Assembly: GCF_001857965.1 (NCBI RefSeq)
Contig: NZ_CP017774.1
Coordinates: 2,976,001 to 3,040,000 of the forward strand
Length of the DNA: 64,000 nucleotides
Direction of reading: 5' to 3'
Source of the DNA: Flavobacterium commune
GTDB lineage: Bacteria; Bacteroidota; Bacteroidia; Flavobacteriales; Flavobacteriaceae
The position numbers and the translations under genes are program-made. This document shows positions 43,602-53,442 of the stretch, in pieces. The notes beneath the pieces are model-generated. The model was not told the origin of the DNA, did not search any database, and worked only from the letters and a program-made list of their open reading frames with translations. Position 1 is the stretch's first letter, and every line of letters begins with the position of its first letter.

Positions 43602-44642
43602 ATGAAAGAAGAAATAAATGCTTATAATAATGTTTTAGAATTGATAGGAAATACACCTCTTATCAAGATAAACAAAGTCACCGAAAATTTAGAAGGTAAT
43701 TTCTATGCTAAGGTAGAAGCTTTTAATCCGGGACATTCCTCAAAAGATAGGATCGCTTTATACATTATTGAAGAAGCAGAAAAAAAAGGGATATTATCTC
43801 CTGGAGACACCATAATCGAAACTACATCCGGTAATACAGGTTTTAGTTTAGCCATGGTGAGTATCATAAAAGGATATAATTGCATATTAGCGGTAAGCTC
43901 TAAATCATCAAGAGATAAGATAGACATGCTACGTAGTTTAGGAGCTAAGGTTTATGTTTGTCCTGCACACGTTTCGGCTGATGATGAGCGTTCTTATTAC
44001 AGTGTTGCTAAGCGATTACACGAAGAAACAAAAGGCTCCGTTTATATCAATCAATATTTTAATCAATTAAATATCGATGCCCATTACAATACTACAGGGC
44101 CGGAAATTTGGAAACAAACCAATGGTAAAATTACCCACTTAGTTGCCTGTAGCGGAACAGGAGGGACAATTTCAGGAACAGCTAAATTCTTAAAAGAACA
44201 AAATCCCAATATTAAAGTTCTTGGTGTAGATGCTTTTGGTTCTGTATTGAAAAAATACCACGAAACAAGAGAATTTGATACTGAAGAAATTTATCCTTAC
44301 CGTATTGAAGGTTTAGGGAAAAATTTAATTCCATCAGCAACAGATTTTGATGTTATCGATAAATTTATGAAGGTAACAGATGAGGAAAGTGCTCATTCAG
44401 CAAGAGAAATCACCAGAAAAGAAGGGATGTTTGTAGGTTATACATCAGGAGCTGTTTTGCAGGCAATAAAGCAATATGCCGAAGAAGGTGAGTTTGATGC
44501 TAATAGTAATGTAATTGCTATTTTCCCTGATCATGGTTCCCGTTATATGAGCAAAGTTTTCAGCGATGACTGGATGAATGAACAAGGATTCTTTGATAGT
44601 ATCAATGAAGAAGAAGTACAAAAAATTGAAATGATAAAATAG
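43602..44642 (+). CDS. PLP-dependent cysteine synthase family protein
   Basis: The ATG at 43602 gives 346 aa; a TTG 18 bp upstream is in frame but unlikely. The fold-type II features are [28 protein letters not shown] (Schiff-base Lys), [20 protein letters not shown] and [19 protein letters not shown] (phosphate loop), and [17 protein letters not shown]. It is most like cysteine synthase or cystathionine beta-synthase N-domains without CBS domains. A TAAATTTG -7-like box lies at 43546. The S9 gene ends 71 bp before it. Confidence 0.9.
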   Translation: MKEEINAYNNVLELIGNTPLIKINKVTENLEGNFYAKVEAFNPGHSSKDRIALYIIEEAEKKGILSPGDTIIETTSGNTGFSLAMVSIIKGYNCILAVSSKSSRDKIDMLRSLGAKVYVCPAHVSADDERSYYSVAKRLHEETKGSVYINQYFNQLNIDAHYNTTGPEIWKQTNGKITHLVACSGTGGTISGTAKFLKEQNPNIKVLGVDAFGSVLKKYHETREFDTEEIYPYRIEGLGKNLIPSATDFDVIDKFMKVTDEESAHSAREITRKEGMFVGYTSGAVLQAIKQYAEEGEFDANSNVIAIFPDHGSRYMSKVFSDDWMNEQGFFDSINEEEVQKIEMIK

Positions 44643-44663
44643 ATTTTTCTATTTTCGATTATA

Positions 44664-44696
44664 GCAAACTCCAGAGCAATCTGGAGTTTTTTTTGC
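44664..44696 (+). terminator. Terminator of the PLP enzyme gene
   Basis: AAACTCCAG pairs with CTGGAGTTT and TTTTTTTT follows. Confidence 0.9.
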
Positions 44697-44804
44697 TCTT
44701 TTTCTAAAGAAATTAATTTTGTAATAGATTAATATTCAAATGTTTTAAGAGTTAAGTTAAAAAGTACTATTTTAGTTTTCTATTCTACCAAAACCAATTT
44801 AACT

Positions 44805-46499
44805 ATGCTAAAATTATCCAATTGCTTCTTGGGGGCTGTGTTCTTTTTTTCGTTTGTATCTGTTCGTGCGCAGGTTTTACAAGAAAAAAAGGCTTTAATT
44901 ACTGTTGATTTAAAAAAAGAAATAGCTCCAATGGAACCTGTTTGGGCTTGGTTTGGCTACGATGAGCCTAATTATACCTATATGAAAGACGGTAAAAAGC
45001 TGCTTTCTGAAATTGCTGATTTAAGCCCTGTTCCGGTTTATGTACGTACACATAGTTTATTAGTAAGCGGTGATGGTGTGGCAGCCTTAAAATGGGGTTC
45101 AACAAATGCTTATTCAGAAGATGCTAATGGAAATCCAATTTACAACTGGAAAATTGTAGATAGTATTTTTGATACTTATGTAAAAAGAGGAATGAAGCCT
45201 TTGGCACAAATTGGCTTTATGCCCGAAGCTTTATCAACTCATCCCAGTCCGTACAGACATTATTGGAAACCGGGCGATCCTTATACCGATATTATCACGG
45301 GTTGGGCTTATCCGCCAAAGGATTATGATAAGTGGCGTAATCTGGTTTACGAATGGGTAAAACATTCAGTTGAACGTTATGGAAAAAACGAAGTGGAGAG
45401 TTGGTATTGGGAAGTTTGGAATGAGGCTAACGGACATTACTGGAAAGGAACTCAGGAAGAATTTTTTAAATTATACGATTATGCAGCCGATGGAGTGAAA
45501 AAAGCATTACCAACAGCCAAAATAGGTGGTTTGAACGTTGCGGGAACTTCCGGAAAAGGAGCAAGCAGCTGGATGAATAATTTTATAAAGCATTGTATTT
45601 CGGGTACTAATTATGCTACCGGAAAAATAGGTTCTCCTTTAGACGCAATACTTTTTCACGCTAAAGGCCGTCCAAGATTAATGGACGGAACTGTTATAAT
45701 GGATATGGCTCCTCAGTTGAGGGACATTCAAACTGGTTTTAAAATTACGATGTCTTATCCTGAAACTAAGGATTTGCCGGTTATCATTGGAGAATCAGAT
45801 CCTGAAGGTTGCGCCGCTTGCGGTATGGCAACTAATCCTGAAAATGCGTATCGAAACGGAACCATGTATTCCAGTTATACAGCGGCTTCTTTTGCCCGTA
45901 AATATTTATTGGCAGATAAGACCAAAGCTAATTTTCTAGGAGCTGTTTCCTGGTCTTTCGAATTTGAAAATCAACCTTGGTTTTATGGTTTCAGGGATTT
46001 GGCAACAAATGGAGTTGACAAACCGGTGTTGAATGTCTTTAGAATGTTTGGAATGATGAAAGGAAGTCGAGTGGAAGCGGTGAGTAACCGAATGTATCCT
46101 TTAGAAGCGGTACTTGAAAAAAGTATTCGTGACAGTCAATCGGATATTGGGGTATTAGCCAGTGCTGATTCTAAATCTACGGCTGTGATGGTTTGGAACT
46201 ATCATGATAAAGACGAACAAGGTTCAGCGGAAGCAGTAGATGTAACTTTGAATAGCATTCCTGCTAAGAAAGCGACTTTAAACGTTTATCTTATCGACAG
46301 GGATAATAGTAATTCATACGAAGTTTGGAAAAAAATGGGTTCGCCACAAAATCCGACTTCTGAGCAAATAGCTCTTTTAGAAAAGTCAGGGAAATTAAAA
46401 TGTGTGACGACTAAAAAAGTAGAAATCCGTTCAGGAAAAGTTAATGTGCCTTTACAATTAATGCGTCAGGCAGTGGCATTGGTTAAATTGGATTGGTAA
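44805..46499 (+). CDS. Secreted GH39-family glycoside hydrolase (beta-xylosidase-like)
   Basis: This 564-aa protein has a signal peptide (MLKLSNCFLGAVFFFSFVSVRAQ). The barrel includes VWAWFGYDEPNYTYMKDGKKLLSEIADLSPVPVYVRTHSL, and WYWEVWNEANGHYWKG with Glu207 as expected acid/base. VIIGESDPEGCAACG holds Glu330, a likely nucleophile. A C-terminal beta-sandwich (VEAVSNRMYPLEAVL...VAVMVWNYHDKDEQG) follows, as in GH39. The family removes beta-xylose or related sugars. It is isolated, with no SusC/D genes nearby. Confidence 0.85.
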   Translation: MLKLSNCFLGAVFFFSFVSVRAQVLQEKKALITVDLKKEIAPMEPVWAWFGYDEPNYTYMKDGKKLLSEIADLSPVPVYVRTHSLLVSGDGVAALKWGSTNAYSEDANGNPIYNWKIVDSIFDTYVKRGMKPLAQIGFMPEALSTHPSPYRHYWKPGDPYTDIITGWAYPPKDYDKWRNLVYEWVKHSVERYGKNEVESWYWEVWNEANGHYWKGTQEEFFKLYDYAADGVKKALPTAKIGGLNVAGTSGKGASSWMNNFIKHCISGTNYATGKIGSPLDAILFHAKGRPRLMDGTVIMDMAPQLRDIQTGFKITMSYPETKDLPVIIGESDPEGCAACGMATNPENAYRNGTMYSSYTAASFARKYLLADKTKANFLGAVSWSFEFENQPWFYGFRDLATNGVDKPVLNVFRMFGMMKGSRVEAVSNRMYPLEAVLEKSIRDSQSDIGVLASADSKSTAVMVWNYHDKDEQGSAEAVDVTLNSIPAKKATLNVYLIDRDNSNSYEVWKKMGSPQNPTSEQIALLEKSGKLKCVTTKKVEIRSGKVNVPLQLMRQAVALVKLDW

Positions 46500-46550
46500 A
46501 AAGGAAAGATTCAGAAAAGGAAAGGTATTATTGCTGTTTTGTGTTGTTCT

Positions 46551-48851
46551 TTAGGCCTCTTGACACAAAATAGCATAGACCAATTCCTTAGTGGCTTTTT
46601 CATTATTTAGTTTTTCTCTAATGGTTTCAAAAGGAACTTTAAAATTACAGCCTGATTTATAATGGCTGCAACCATAAGCTGTATTGCCTTTTATAATGGT
46701 TCCTTGTTGACATTTTGGACAGGCTAATTCATCTGAAGTTGCTTCTGTTACTTTCGGAGAAGTTTTTTTAGGTTCTAATTTGAGTTTGAAATTTTCATCA
46801 AAACGCAATAAACCTTCAACAACATTGTCGTCTATTTTAAAATCTTTTAAATTGACTGTTGATCCTTTTTGAAGTAATCGCAAATATTGATTTTCCGATA
46901 TTTTTTTGGTTCCAAAAACAAATGGCAATACAAAATCACAACCTGATTTATAATCACTACAGCCATAAGCCGATTTTCCTTTTATCAGGTTTCCTTTTTT
47001 GCATTTCGGACAAGATTCAGCAGCAATTCCGGCAGCTTTTTTTTTCTCTACAGTCGCTTCCTGTTTTTGAATACTTCCGGCATGCGAAATATTGGCGCGG
47101 GTAGCTTCACTTCGAACTTCATACACCAGAGCATCCACCATGCGCTTCATATTATTGATAAACGCAGCTGCGGTAAAAGTTCCTTTTTCAATATCTTTCA
47201 ACTGTTTTTCCCAGGAACCGGTTAGCTCCGCCGATTTTAATAAATCATTCTGGATAATATCAATAAGCTGAATTCCTGTTGGCGTTGGTAAAACTTGTTT
47301 TTTGTTTCGAACAATGTATTGGCGTTTAAACAGCGTTTCAATAATATTGGCTCTTGTAGATGGTCGTCCAATACCATTTTCTTTCATCAATTCGCGTAAA
47401 TCTTCATCATCCACTTGTTTTCCGGCAGTCTCCATCGCTCGCAATAAAGATGCTTCCGTAAACTGATTGGGTGCTTTGGTTTCTTTTTCTAAAAACGAAG
47501 GTTGGTGTGGCCCTTTTTCGCCTATTATAAAACTCGGCAATAAATCAGGTTCTTTTTCCTTAGTATTTGGGTCTTCGAAAACCACTCGGAATCCCTTTTT
47601 TAAAATCTCTTTTCCGGTGGTTTTAAAAGTTACATCGGCAGCTTTACCAATCACTGTCGTATTGGCAACTAGGCAATCATCATAAAAAACGGCTATAAAA
47701 CGCTTTACAATAATATCATACACCTGTTGCTGGTTGTAGGGTAGATTATTTTGTACTCCAGTTGGGATAATTGCATGGTGATCGGTTACTTTTTTATCAT
47801 TGAAAACCTTAGGAGATTTTTTAATCTTCTTTCCTAAAAGAGGTTCCGTCAACGTTGCGTAATTAGTCAAATTTTGAAGAATCCCAGGCACTTTTGGGTA
47901 AATATCGCTTGGTAAAAAAGTAGTATCCACTCTGGGATAAGTAACTACTTTTTGTTCGTACAAAGTCTGAACTATTTTAAGCGTTTCATCTGCAGAAAAT
48001 CCAAACTTGGTATTGCAATACACCTGCAATCCTGTTAAGTCAAAAAGTTTTGGTGCATATTCATTTCCGTTCTTTTTTTCGACAGCAACAATTTCGAAAT
48101 CACTTTCGTTGACTTTATTAGCCAAAAGTTCTCCATCCTCTTTTTTTAGAAAACGCCCTTCTTCATAACTAAAAAGGGTTTCTCTGTATAAAGTCTGCAA
48201 TTCCCAATAAGGTTGTGGTACAAAATTTTCAATCTCTTTAAAGCGTTCTACCACCATAGCTAATGTTGGCGTTTGAACGCGTCCAATAGATAATACCTGT
48301 TTGTAACCGCCGTGTTTTACGGTGTACAAACGGGTGGCATTCATGCCCAATAACCAGTCGCCAATAGCTCTGGAAAAACCGGCATAGAATAAATTATCGT
48401 AATTGGTGGATGGTTTGAGGTTTTCAAAACCTTCTTTAATAGCTTCGGCAGTTAAGGAGGAAATCCACAGGCGTTTCACTTCTCCTTTATAATTGGCCTC
48501 ATTCATTACCCAACGCTGAATCAGCTCTCCTTCCTGCCCGGCATCCCCGCAGTTGATGACCAATTCGGCTTTATCAAATAAACTTTTTACAATTTTAAAT
48601 TGCTTCTGAATCCCCGCATTCTCCACTACCTTAGTTTCAAATTTTTCGGGAAGCATCGGAAGGTTATTCAAATCCCAACTTTTCCAATACGGTCTGTAAT
48701 CGTTGGGTTCTTTTAAGGTGCATAAATGTCCAAAGGTGTAGGTTACGGCATAACCATTGCCTTCGTAATAGCCATTATGTTTGGTATTCGCTCCTAAAAC
48801 GGATGCAATTTCACGTGCTACACTTGGTTTTTCGGCAATACAGACCTTCAT
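46551..48851 (-). CDS. topB: DNA topoisomerase III
   Basis: This 766-aa type IA topoisomerase begins with the Toprim domain MKVCIAEKPSVAREIASVLGAN. It has NCGDAGQEGELIQRWVMN, GRVQTPTLAMV and the active-site KVVTYPRVDTTFLP with Tyr305. The C-terminus has two 4-Cys zinc ribbons (CPKCKKGNLIKGKSAYGCSDYKSGCDF and a near copy), typical of the Bacteroidota TopB form. It relaxes negative supercoils and resolves DNA. A standalone housekeeping or mobile-element type copy; the family occurs in both settings. Confidence 0.95.
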   Translation of the reverse strand: MKVCIAEKPSVAREIASVLGANTKHNGYYEGNGYAVTYTFGHLCTLKEPNDYRPYWKSWDLNNLPMLPEKFETKVVENAGIQKQFKIVKSLFDKAELVINCGDAGQEGELIQRWVMNEANYKGEVKRLWISSLTAEAIKEGFENLKPSTNYDNLFYAGFSRAIGDWLLGMNATRLYTVKHGGYKQVLSIGRVQTPTLAMVVERFKEIENFVPQPYWELQTLYRETLFSYEEGRFLKKEDGELLANKVNESDFEIVAVEKKNGNEYAPKLFDLTGLQVYCNTKFGFSADETLKIVQTLYEQKVVTYPRVDTTFLPSDIYPKVPGILQNLTNYATLTEPLLGKKIKKSPKVFNDKKVTDHHAIIPTGVQNNLPYNQQQVYDIIVKRFIAVFYDDCLVANTTVIGKAADVTFKTTGKEILKKGFRVVFEDPNTKEKEPDLLPSFIIGEKGPHQPSFLEKETKAPNQFTEASLLRAMETAGKQVDDEDLRELMKENGIGRPSTRANIIETLFKRQYIVRNKKQVLPTPTGIQLIDIIQNDLLKSAELTGSWEKQLKDIEKGTFTAAAFINNMKRMVDALVYEVRSEATRANISHAGSIQKQEATVEKKKAAGIAAESCPKCKKGNLIKGKSAYGCSDYKSGCDFVLPFVFGTKKISENQYLRLLQKGSTVNLKDFKIDDNVVEGLLRFDENFKLKLEPKKTSPKVTEATSDELACPKCQQGTIIKGNTAYGCSHYKSGCNFKVPFETIREKLNNEKATKELVYAILCQEA

Positions 48852-48941
48852 TTTATCTTCCTTATTTGAGGCCGCAAATTAAGACTTTTGAAATTGGGAA
48901 TAAAGAGAAATCATCAGGAGTTATGAACCACAAACCGTTTT

Positions 48942-48987
48942 TACCATTAAGCCGTTTCAAAATTAGTATTGAAACGGTTTAATGGTA
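48942..48987 (-). terminator. Near-perfect 19-bp inverted repeat downstream of the nucleosidase gene
   Basis: TACCATTAAGCCGTTTCAA (48942-48960) and TTGAAACGGTTTAATGGTA (48969-48987) pair with one G:U. It lies 36 bp past the 49023 stop. Confidence 0.75.
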
Positions 48988-49022
48988 TAGTATTGTAAAA
49001 AAAGCTATTTTTCTATGATTTA

Positions 49023-49610
49023 TTAGCGATTAATTTGAAGAATTTCACCAAAAGCAACAGCAGCTTTGTGCACTAAAACCGTCCAGTCATCGGCTGCGTT
49101 GTCATCAGCGCCGTCTGAGATGTATTTCAGGCATAAAAAGGGAATCTCTTCTTTCATGGCTATAGTTGCAAGGGCATAAGCCTCCATATCGACAACATCA
49201 TATTTTGTTTCGGTATGTCCCATTTCAAAACTATCTCCTGTACCACAAATTCCGGCAGGAAGACTTTCCATAGGTAAACCGTATTGCAATATTGTTGGAA
49301 TATTAGAAAAAGGAGTTTTATACAGTTCGTAGCCCAAACCTCTTACATCCATATCGCGTTGTACAAACTGCGTGCAACAAACTACATCTCCTTTACTAAA
49401 CTGACTGCTTCCGGCAGAACCTAAATTGATAATCAGTTCAGGTTTTTTCTCGTGGATTGCCTTTGTTAATTCGTAGGTGGCATTCAGTTTGCCTATTCCG
49501 GTGAACAATTTATTCTGAGCATGAAAAATTTCGCCTGCTTCCATTTCTAAAGCAAATACAAAAAGAACATTATCAAGTGAATATTTATGGTTTGGGTTAA
49601 TTGTTATCAT
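49023..49610 (-). CDS. Nucleoside phosphorylase/MTA-SAH nucleosidase-like protein
   Basis: This 195-aa protein has a PNP/UDP-1 fold: VLFVFALEMEAGEIF, LIINLGSAGSSQFSKGDVV and KYDVVDMEAYALATIAMKEEIPFLCLKYISDGADDNAADDW (the ME motif and catalytic Asp). It is shorter than E. coli Pfs (232 aa). It probably removes the base from methylthioadenosine, SAH or a nucleoside. It is preceded by a long spacer and marks the end of the core genes before the accessory region. Confidence 0.85.
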   Translation of the reverse strand: MITINPNHKYSLDNVLFVFALEMEAGEIFHAQNKLFTGIGKLNATYELTKAIHEKKPELIINLGSAGSSQFSKGDVVCCTQFVQRDMDVRGLGYELYKTPFSNIPTILQYGLPMESLPAGICGTGDSFEMGHTETKYDVVDMEAYALATIAMKEEIPFLCLKYISDGADDNAADDWTVLVHKAAVAFGEILQINR

Positions 49611-49789
49611 TTGTGTTTGTTGTGTTAAAACTTTAAAAAAGTTGTGGGTTTAGATGTTTCGGATAGTTACTTCCCGATACAATATTTGAAGTAGTCAGTA
49701 TTTATAGTACTTAACAGATTTTGGGCAACAAATAGGCATCAGATAAGCGATAGTAATCATAAATACAGTGCAAAAATAAACAAATAATA

Positions 49790-50257
49790 CTAGAATTTAT
49801 TTACAATAGAATACAATCCTTTTTTAGCTGTTTTAGCCTGCAAATTCCATTGTTGATACATTGGAAGCATTTCGCAAAATATGTCATTATATGGCTTTGC
49901 ATAGCCTTCTTTTATCATAATTTCGTTTAATACTCTTCCATCATTTAAAATTAGATAACCTAAAGATCTACCATATTTATCATATAGATTATTTTGCTCT
50001 TGTATGAGTGTGCATTTATCACCTAATGAAACATTATTTTTTAAATACTCAAAAGATTTATAGCCCAACTCAATTAATAATGATGCTGGAAGTTGTAATT
50101 CTTTTTCATCTTTTTTTATTTTACTACAGTAGTTCATTTCTGGTGCATCAATGCCGTATAATCTAATTTCAAATTCTTTTTTAGAATAGAAATCTTCTGC
50201 AATAAGTCCATCACCATCTACAAATCTTTTTACTTTCAGAATAATATTTTGTTTCAT
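49790..50257 (-). CDS. Thermonuclease-like (SNase) protein
   Basis: This 155-aa protein has an OB-fold nuclease layout: VKRFVDGDGLIAEDF (active-site Asp/Gly-Asp), EIRLYGIDAPEMNYCSK (Arg, Asp, Glu), LLIELGYKSFEYLKN, DKYGRSLGYLILNDGRVLNEIMIKEGYAKPY and YQQWNLQAKTAKKGLYS. All staphylococcal-nuclease motif residues are in place. There is no signal peptide, so it would act inside the cell, possibly on foreign DNA or RNA. It opens the accessory region. Confidence 0.9.
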   Translation of the reverse strand: MKQNIILKVKRFVDGDGLIAEDFYSKKEFEIRLYGIDAPEMNYCSKIKKDEKELQLPASLLIELGYKSFEYLKNNVSLGDKCTLIQEQNNLYDKYGRSLGYLILNDGRVLNEIMIKEGYAKPYNDIFCEMLPMYQQWNLQAKTAKKGLYSIVNKF

Positions 50258-50365
50258 TGTTTGCTTAGCGTTAAAATGCTTTCAATAGCACTATTTAAGT
50301 GTTTGATATTTAGTTGATTACAGTGTAAATTTAACAAAATAAATTGTAATTAAAAATTATATAAC

Positions 50366-51169
50366 ATGGCTAGACAGAAAGGACATATAAAATATGTCGG
50401 GACGTTAGGTGAAGTTCGTCACTTCAAAATAAAGGGTAACGAAGGTTACTTCGCGGGGTTAAAAGGTGGACCTACAGGAGAGCAAGTAAAAACAGCACCT
50501 AGCTTTATTCGTACTCGTGAAAATATGAGTGAGTTTGCTGCTTGTGCAAATGCAGGTAAATCATTAAGAACAGGTTTATCGGCATTGATGAAACAAATGT
50601 CAGATAGTCAATTAACAGGACGACTAACGGCAATTATGAAAAAAATCAATATTGAAGATGGTTCAGAAGCTAGAGGGCAAAGAGCTGTTTTGGTTTCACA
50701 ACAACCTCAATATTTGAAAGGCTTAGATTTCAATCGAAATATCTCGTTTAATGGTATTTTTAATGCTCCTTTTTCATTAGCAGTAACAGTTGATAGAAAC
50801 GAAAGTACTTTTAGCGTCTATCCTTTTAATCCTCTTAATTATTTGAACATTCCATCAGGAGCAACTCATTTTAGAATTATTAATGCATTATCAGTCCTTT
50901 CTGATTTTGTATACAATCCTACAACTGGTGCTTATGAACCAGCCGAACCAGGTTTCAATGAAATGTCGAATATCACTTATTCTGATTACACCGCTGTTGA
51001 CAGTTTAACTCCTTTAATTGAAGTTATTTCTACTTTACCGGGAGCACCAACATTAACAACAAACGTAGCTGTTTTAGCAAGTATCTGTATCGAATTTTAC
51101 CAACAAGTAGGATCGAATTATTATTTATTCAATGCAGGTAATGCTTTAAAAATCCAAGATGTTTTATAA
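50366..51169 (+). CDS. Hypothetical protein of a recurrent Bacteroidota family
   Basis: The 267-aa product begins MARQKGHIKYVGTLGEVRHFKIKGNEGYFAGLKGGPTGEQVKTAPSFIRTRENMSEFAACANAGK, shown here in parts. The N-terminal block of a MARQKG start, a short beta hairpin, KGG and then RTRENxxEF is a pattern I remember from multi-copy hypothetical genes in Flavobacteriia. No catalytic motif is seen and no signal peptide. The C-terminal half is beta-rich with VFNPLNYLN and SGATHFRI blocks. It sits alone between a divergent nuclease and gene-poor DNA, and is followed by AGCCCT...AGGGCTTTTTT, a terminator (51219-51243). Confidence 0.65.
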   Translation: MARQKGHIKYVGTLGEVRHFKIKGNEGYFAGLKGGPTGEQVKTAPSFIRTRENMSEFAACANAGKSLRTGLSALMKQMSDSQLTGRLTAIMKKINIEDGSEARGQRAVLVSQQPQYLKGLDFNRNISFNGIFNAPFSLAVTVDRNESTFSVYPFNPLNYLNIPSGATHFRIINALSVLSDFVYNPTTGAYEPAEPGFNEMSNITYSDYTAVDSLTPLIEVISTLPGAPTLTTNVAVLASICIEFYQQVGSNYYLFNAGNALKIQDVL

Positions 51170-51218
51170 ACAACCATCTATTTGTAAGACTGCAAAGTTT
51201 GCAAAGCTGCAAATTAAG

Positions 51219-51243
51219 CCCTTTCTTTTTGAGAGGGCTTTTT
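51219..51243 (+). terminator. Terminator of the 50366-51169 gene
   Basis: AAGCCCT and AGGGCTT flank TTCTTTTTGAG, followed by TTTTTT. Confidence 0.75.
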
Positions 51244-52369
51244 TGTTTTGCATCAATTTATCTATAATGGGGACTTATATATAAGAAATAGTGCTTTTAA
51301 GTACCTAATAAGGATGAAACAGTACAAACAGATTCCTCATATAAATAATTGGAAGTTAACCTTAGAATTCTTCTTAGTTAAGTCGGAATTGTTCCGTTAA
51401 TTGGTATCACTTTTTCTTCATATAATTTTAAAAGAAAAAGAAAAAAAAGAAAGTCGTCCTTTCTGTGAAGGTTTCAAATTAAGTCAAGTTTTTTTGAAAA
51501 AAATACTACCCAACTAGTCTTGCTTAGTCGGATTGTGATTTTGTAATAGGGTGGTGAATTGAAAATATAAGGGTGGAGATTTTTTCAAAAACCCGTAGGG
51601 CTAGAACTTTACTATTTGAAACCGTAGCAGACCTTTACTTTCTTTTTATTTATTTTTTTTTATAGCAAGGAGTTTCTTAATCGGTTTGGGATGTTTCTTT
51701 TGGAAATCGGCAATCAAACACCCCCAAGCACCGCAAGGAATGGAGCTAAAATGTAGCGATAGCGGAATTCTAGCGGAATGCATGAGGAGCGCAGTGGCGG
51801 TGTTGCGGCAATCGAACAGCCACGCTAGACCGAGAATGAAACGTAGTCCCGACTTTTTCGGGACGAAGTGGAATGTAGGGATAGCAGCGTGTAACGGCGG
51901 GGACACAATAAAAAACTGCCGTAGGCAAACCATGATTTAGGGCAAAGTGCTAACGGAGCCAACCCCGATGGCTGAGCGAAGGAGCAACCGCTGAAAAAAT
52001 AAAGGGCGGCAGACACAAATACTGCTGGAATGTAGTGAAACGTAGCTTGCGGAGTGTAACGAAATGAAGCGGTATTGTGGATGCAGTAGCCCGACCGAAC
52101 GCAGGAAGTGACCGTGTGAAGATGAGGGGAAGGAAGCGAAAACGGTACCTGCCCTTTTTTGGGGCTGGTGCTGTTTTTGGCTGACGACCGAACTGTGGAA
52201 TGGAGGGAAACCTAATTATTGAATTGAAATAATAGATTGCTTATTTACCGAAAAAGTTCTTATGAAAATATAAGGTTGACCGACTGGAACAGCCGAACGG
52301 AACAAAGGGAACGACCGTAGTGAGACCGCTTGATTGCCCGTGATGTTAACGGATTGTTGATTGTGAAAA
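51244..52369. other. Gene-poor accessory DNA with a G+C-rich core
   Basis: This stretch has no convincing gene. The first 400 bp are AT-rich. From about 51690 to 52210 the sequence is 47-58% G+C in four 60-base rows counted by hand, well above neighbouring DNA. It is full of related phrases such as GGAATG(T/C)AG(C/T)G, GTAACG and AGCGGAATG. It includes GTCCCGACTTTTTCGGGAC (51846-51864), a stable 7-bp hairpin. I recall near-identical text in conjugative elements of Bacteroidota. It may be structured RNA or a degraded mobilisation region. Confidence 0.55.
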
Positions 52370-52525
52370 TTATATTTTTGCCTTTTTTAAAATTTCTGCT
52401 GCAATTTCTAATTGTTTGGAAAAATCAACAGAGGCTTTTTTGGCAGTATTAGCATTAATCTTACTAGTAAAATTTTGTGCTGCTTTATCTTTTAGCACGG
52501 GTATCGATTTTGGGTAATTTAGCAT
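52370..52525 (-). CDS. 51-aa ORF downstream of the AbiF-type gene
   Basis: It starts at an ATG at 52525, 9 bp after the Abi stop codon, and ends TAA at 52370. The product is MLNYPKSIPVLKDKAAQ... and then helical Lys/Ala-rich sequence ending EIAAEILKKAKI-like. The tight spacing to the Abi gene supports a two-gene operon. It is too short for a family call and could be an antitoxin or regulator; that is inference. Confidence 0.55.
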   Translation of the reverse strand: MLNYPKSIPVLKDKAAQNFTSKINANTAKKASVDFSKQLEIAAEILKKAKI

Positions 52526-52534
52526 AATTATTAT

Positions 52535-53434
52535 TTATTTAATCCATATTGGTTGTGTTTTCCAATTTGCAGGAAATCCCATTTTATGCACTGGAACAAT
52601 TGGATATTCATTTAATAAATTAAAGAATTTTTCTTTAATTGAATTACCTGGACTTATGATCTCAATTGTATATACTGTTAGTGAGAGTAAAGGAAAAAGT
52701 TTTGCTCTTTGATTTTCGTTTGGTATGTATGTTATGGGATTATTTTTTAGGTTTTTAGGCCATAAGTATTTTGTTGTCACATTGTTGTTCCATAATCTGG
52801 AATGGTGAGCTATGACGTTTCTAATTACTGTTGTCGCTTCTAAAAAACTAGAGAAATCTTTGTGAGAATTAAAGCCAAATTCTTGAGCTATTTTTGATTT
52901 TTCAGGTAGTTGATGGTTTAGGTTTTTATATAATTTAGAAAGTGTACCTAATGATGTTACTTCTAAAGCTTTCCATGCCTCGAATGCTTCGTCTTTATGA
53001 TATTTTCTATGCTCTACTATGAATTGTTCTTTGCTTCGGTCTATTTCACTGATTAAATGATCTACGGTTGCCTGTTGTTTTAATTTATCGGTAAAAATAG
53101 AATCGTCAAGATAGAATAAAGCTCCTTTTGATAATGATAGATGATAAATTAACTTTGTTCTTAAAGCCACTTCTATACGTTCAATTGCATCAAACATTAG
53201 AAGTCGTAAATGCCTGTCAAAGTTATATAAGTCGATAACATCTTCGAAATAACTATTGGGATTAAATTTATGTGCTACCTTATCCGATTGCATTTCCCAC
53301 CAATAGCCTTTTAACCGGTAGTAGCTTATGTTTTTTAGAAAATGTGGAGCGTTATCTATATTTGCGAATAACATTCCTCTTTCTACTAAAAGATTGATTT
53401 GTTCAGCAACTGTTTTAGGTAATTTATTTGCCAT
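52535..53434 (-). CDS. Abi_2 (AbiD/AbiF) abortive infection protein
   Basis: This 299-aa protein matches the Abi_2 family: the N-terminal EQINLLVERGMLFANIDNAPHFLKNISYYRLKGYWWEMQS, FEDVIDLYNFDRHLRLLMFDAIERIEVALRTKLIYHL and ALEVTSLGTLSKLYKNL. Residues 205-210 (RNVIAH) form the RNxxxH motif of HEPN RNases. Such proteins cause abortive phage infection, probably by cutting RNA. A short terminator-ended RNA sits just upstream (53443-53492) and a 51-aa ORF just downstream, so the three could form one defence unit. Confidence 0.88.
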   Translation of the reverse strand: MANKLPKTVAEQINLLVERGMLFANIDNAPHFLKNISYYRLKGYWWEMQSDKVAHKFNPNSYFEDVIDLYNFDRHLRLLMFDAIERIEVALRTKLIYHLSLSKGALFYLDDSIFTDKLKQQATVDHLISEIDRSKEQFIVEHRKYHKDEAFEAWKALEVTSLGTLSKLYKNLNHQLPEKSKIAQEFGFNSHKDFSSFLEATTVIRNVIAHHSRLWNNNVTTKYLWPKNLKNNPITYIPNENQRAKLFPLLSLTVYTIEIISPGNSIKEKFFNLLNEYPIVPVHKMGFPANWKTQPIWIK

Positions 53435-53442
53435 ATAGTTAT

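Noticed and set aside
44805..46499. Polysaccharide utilisation locus around GH39
   Set aside because: No SusC/SusD pair or regulator is adjacent; the gene is flanked by housekeeping genes.
51646..52016. Minus-strand frames of 95 and 63 codons in the G+C-rich block
   Set aside because: They overlap each other and a plus-strand frame, have Cys/Ser/His-rich compositions unlike a folded protein, and no start context; high G+C alone makes stops rarer.
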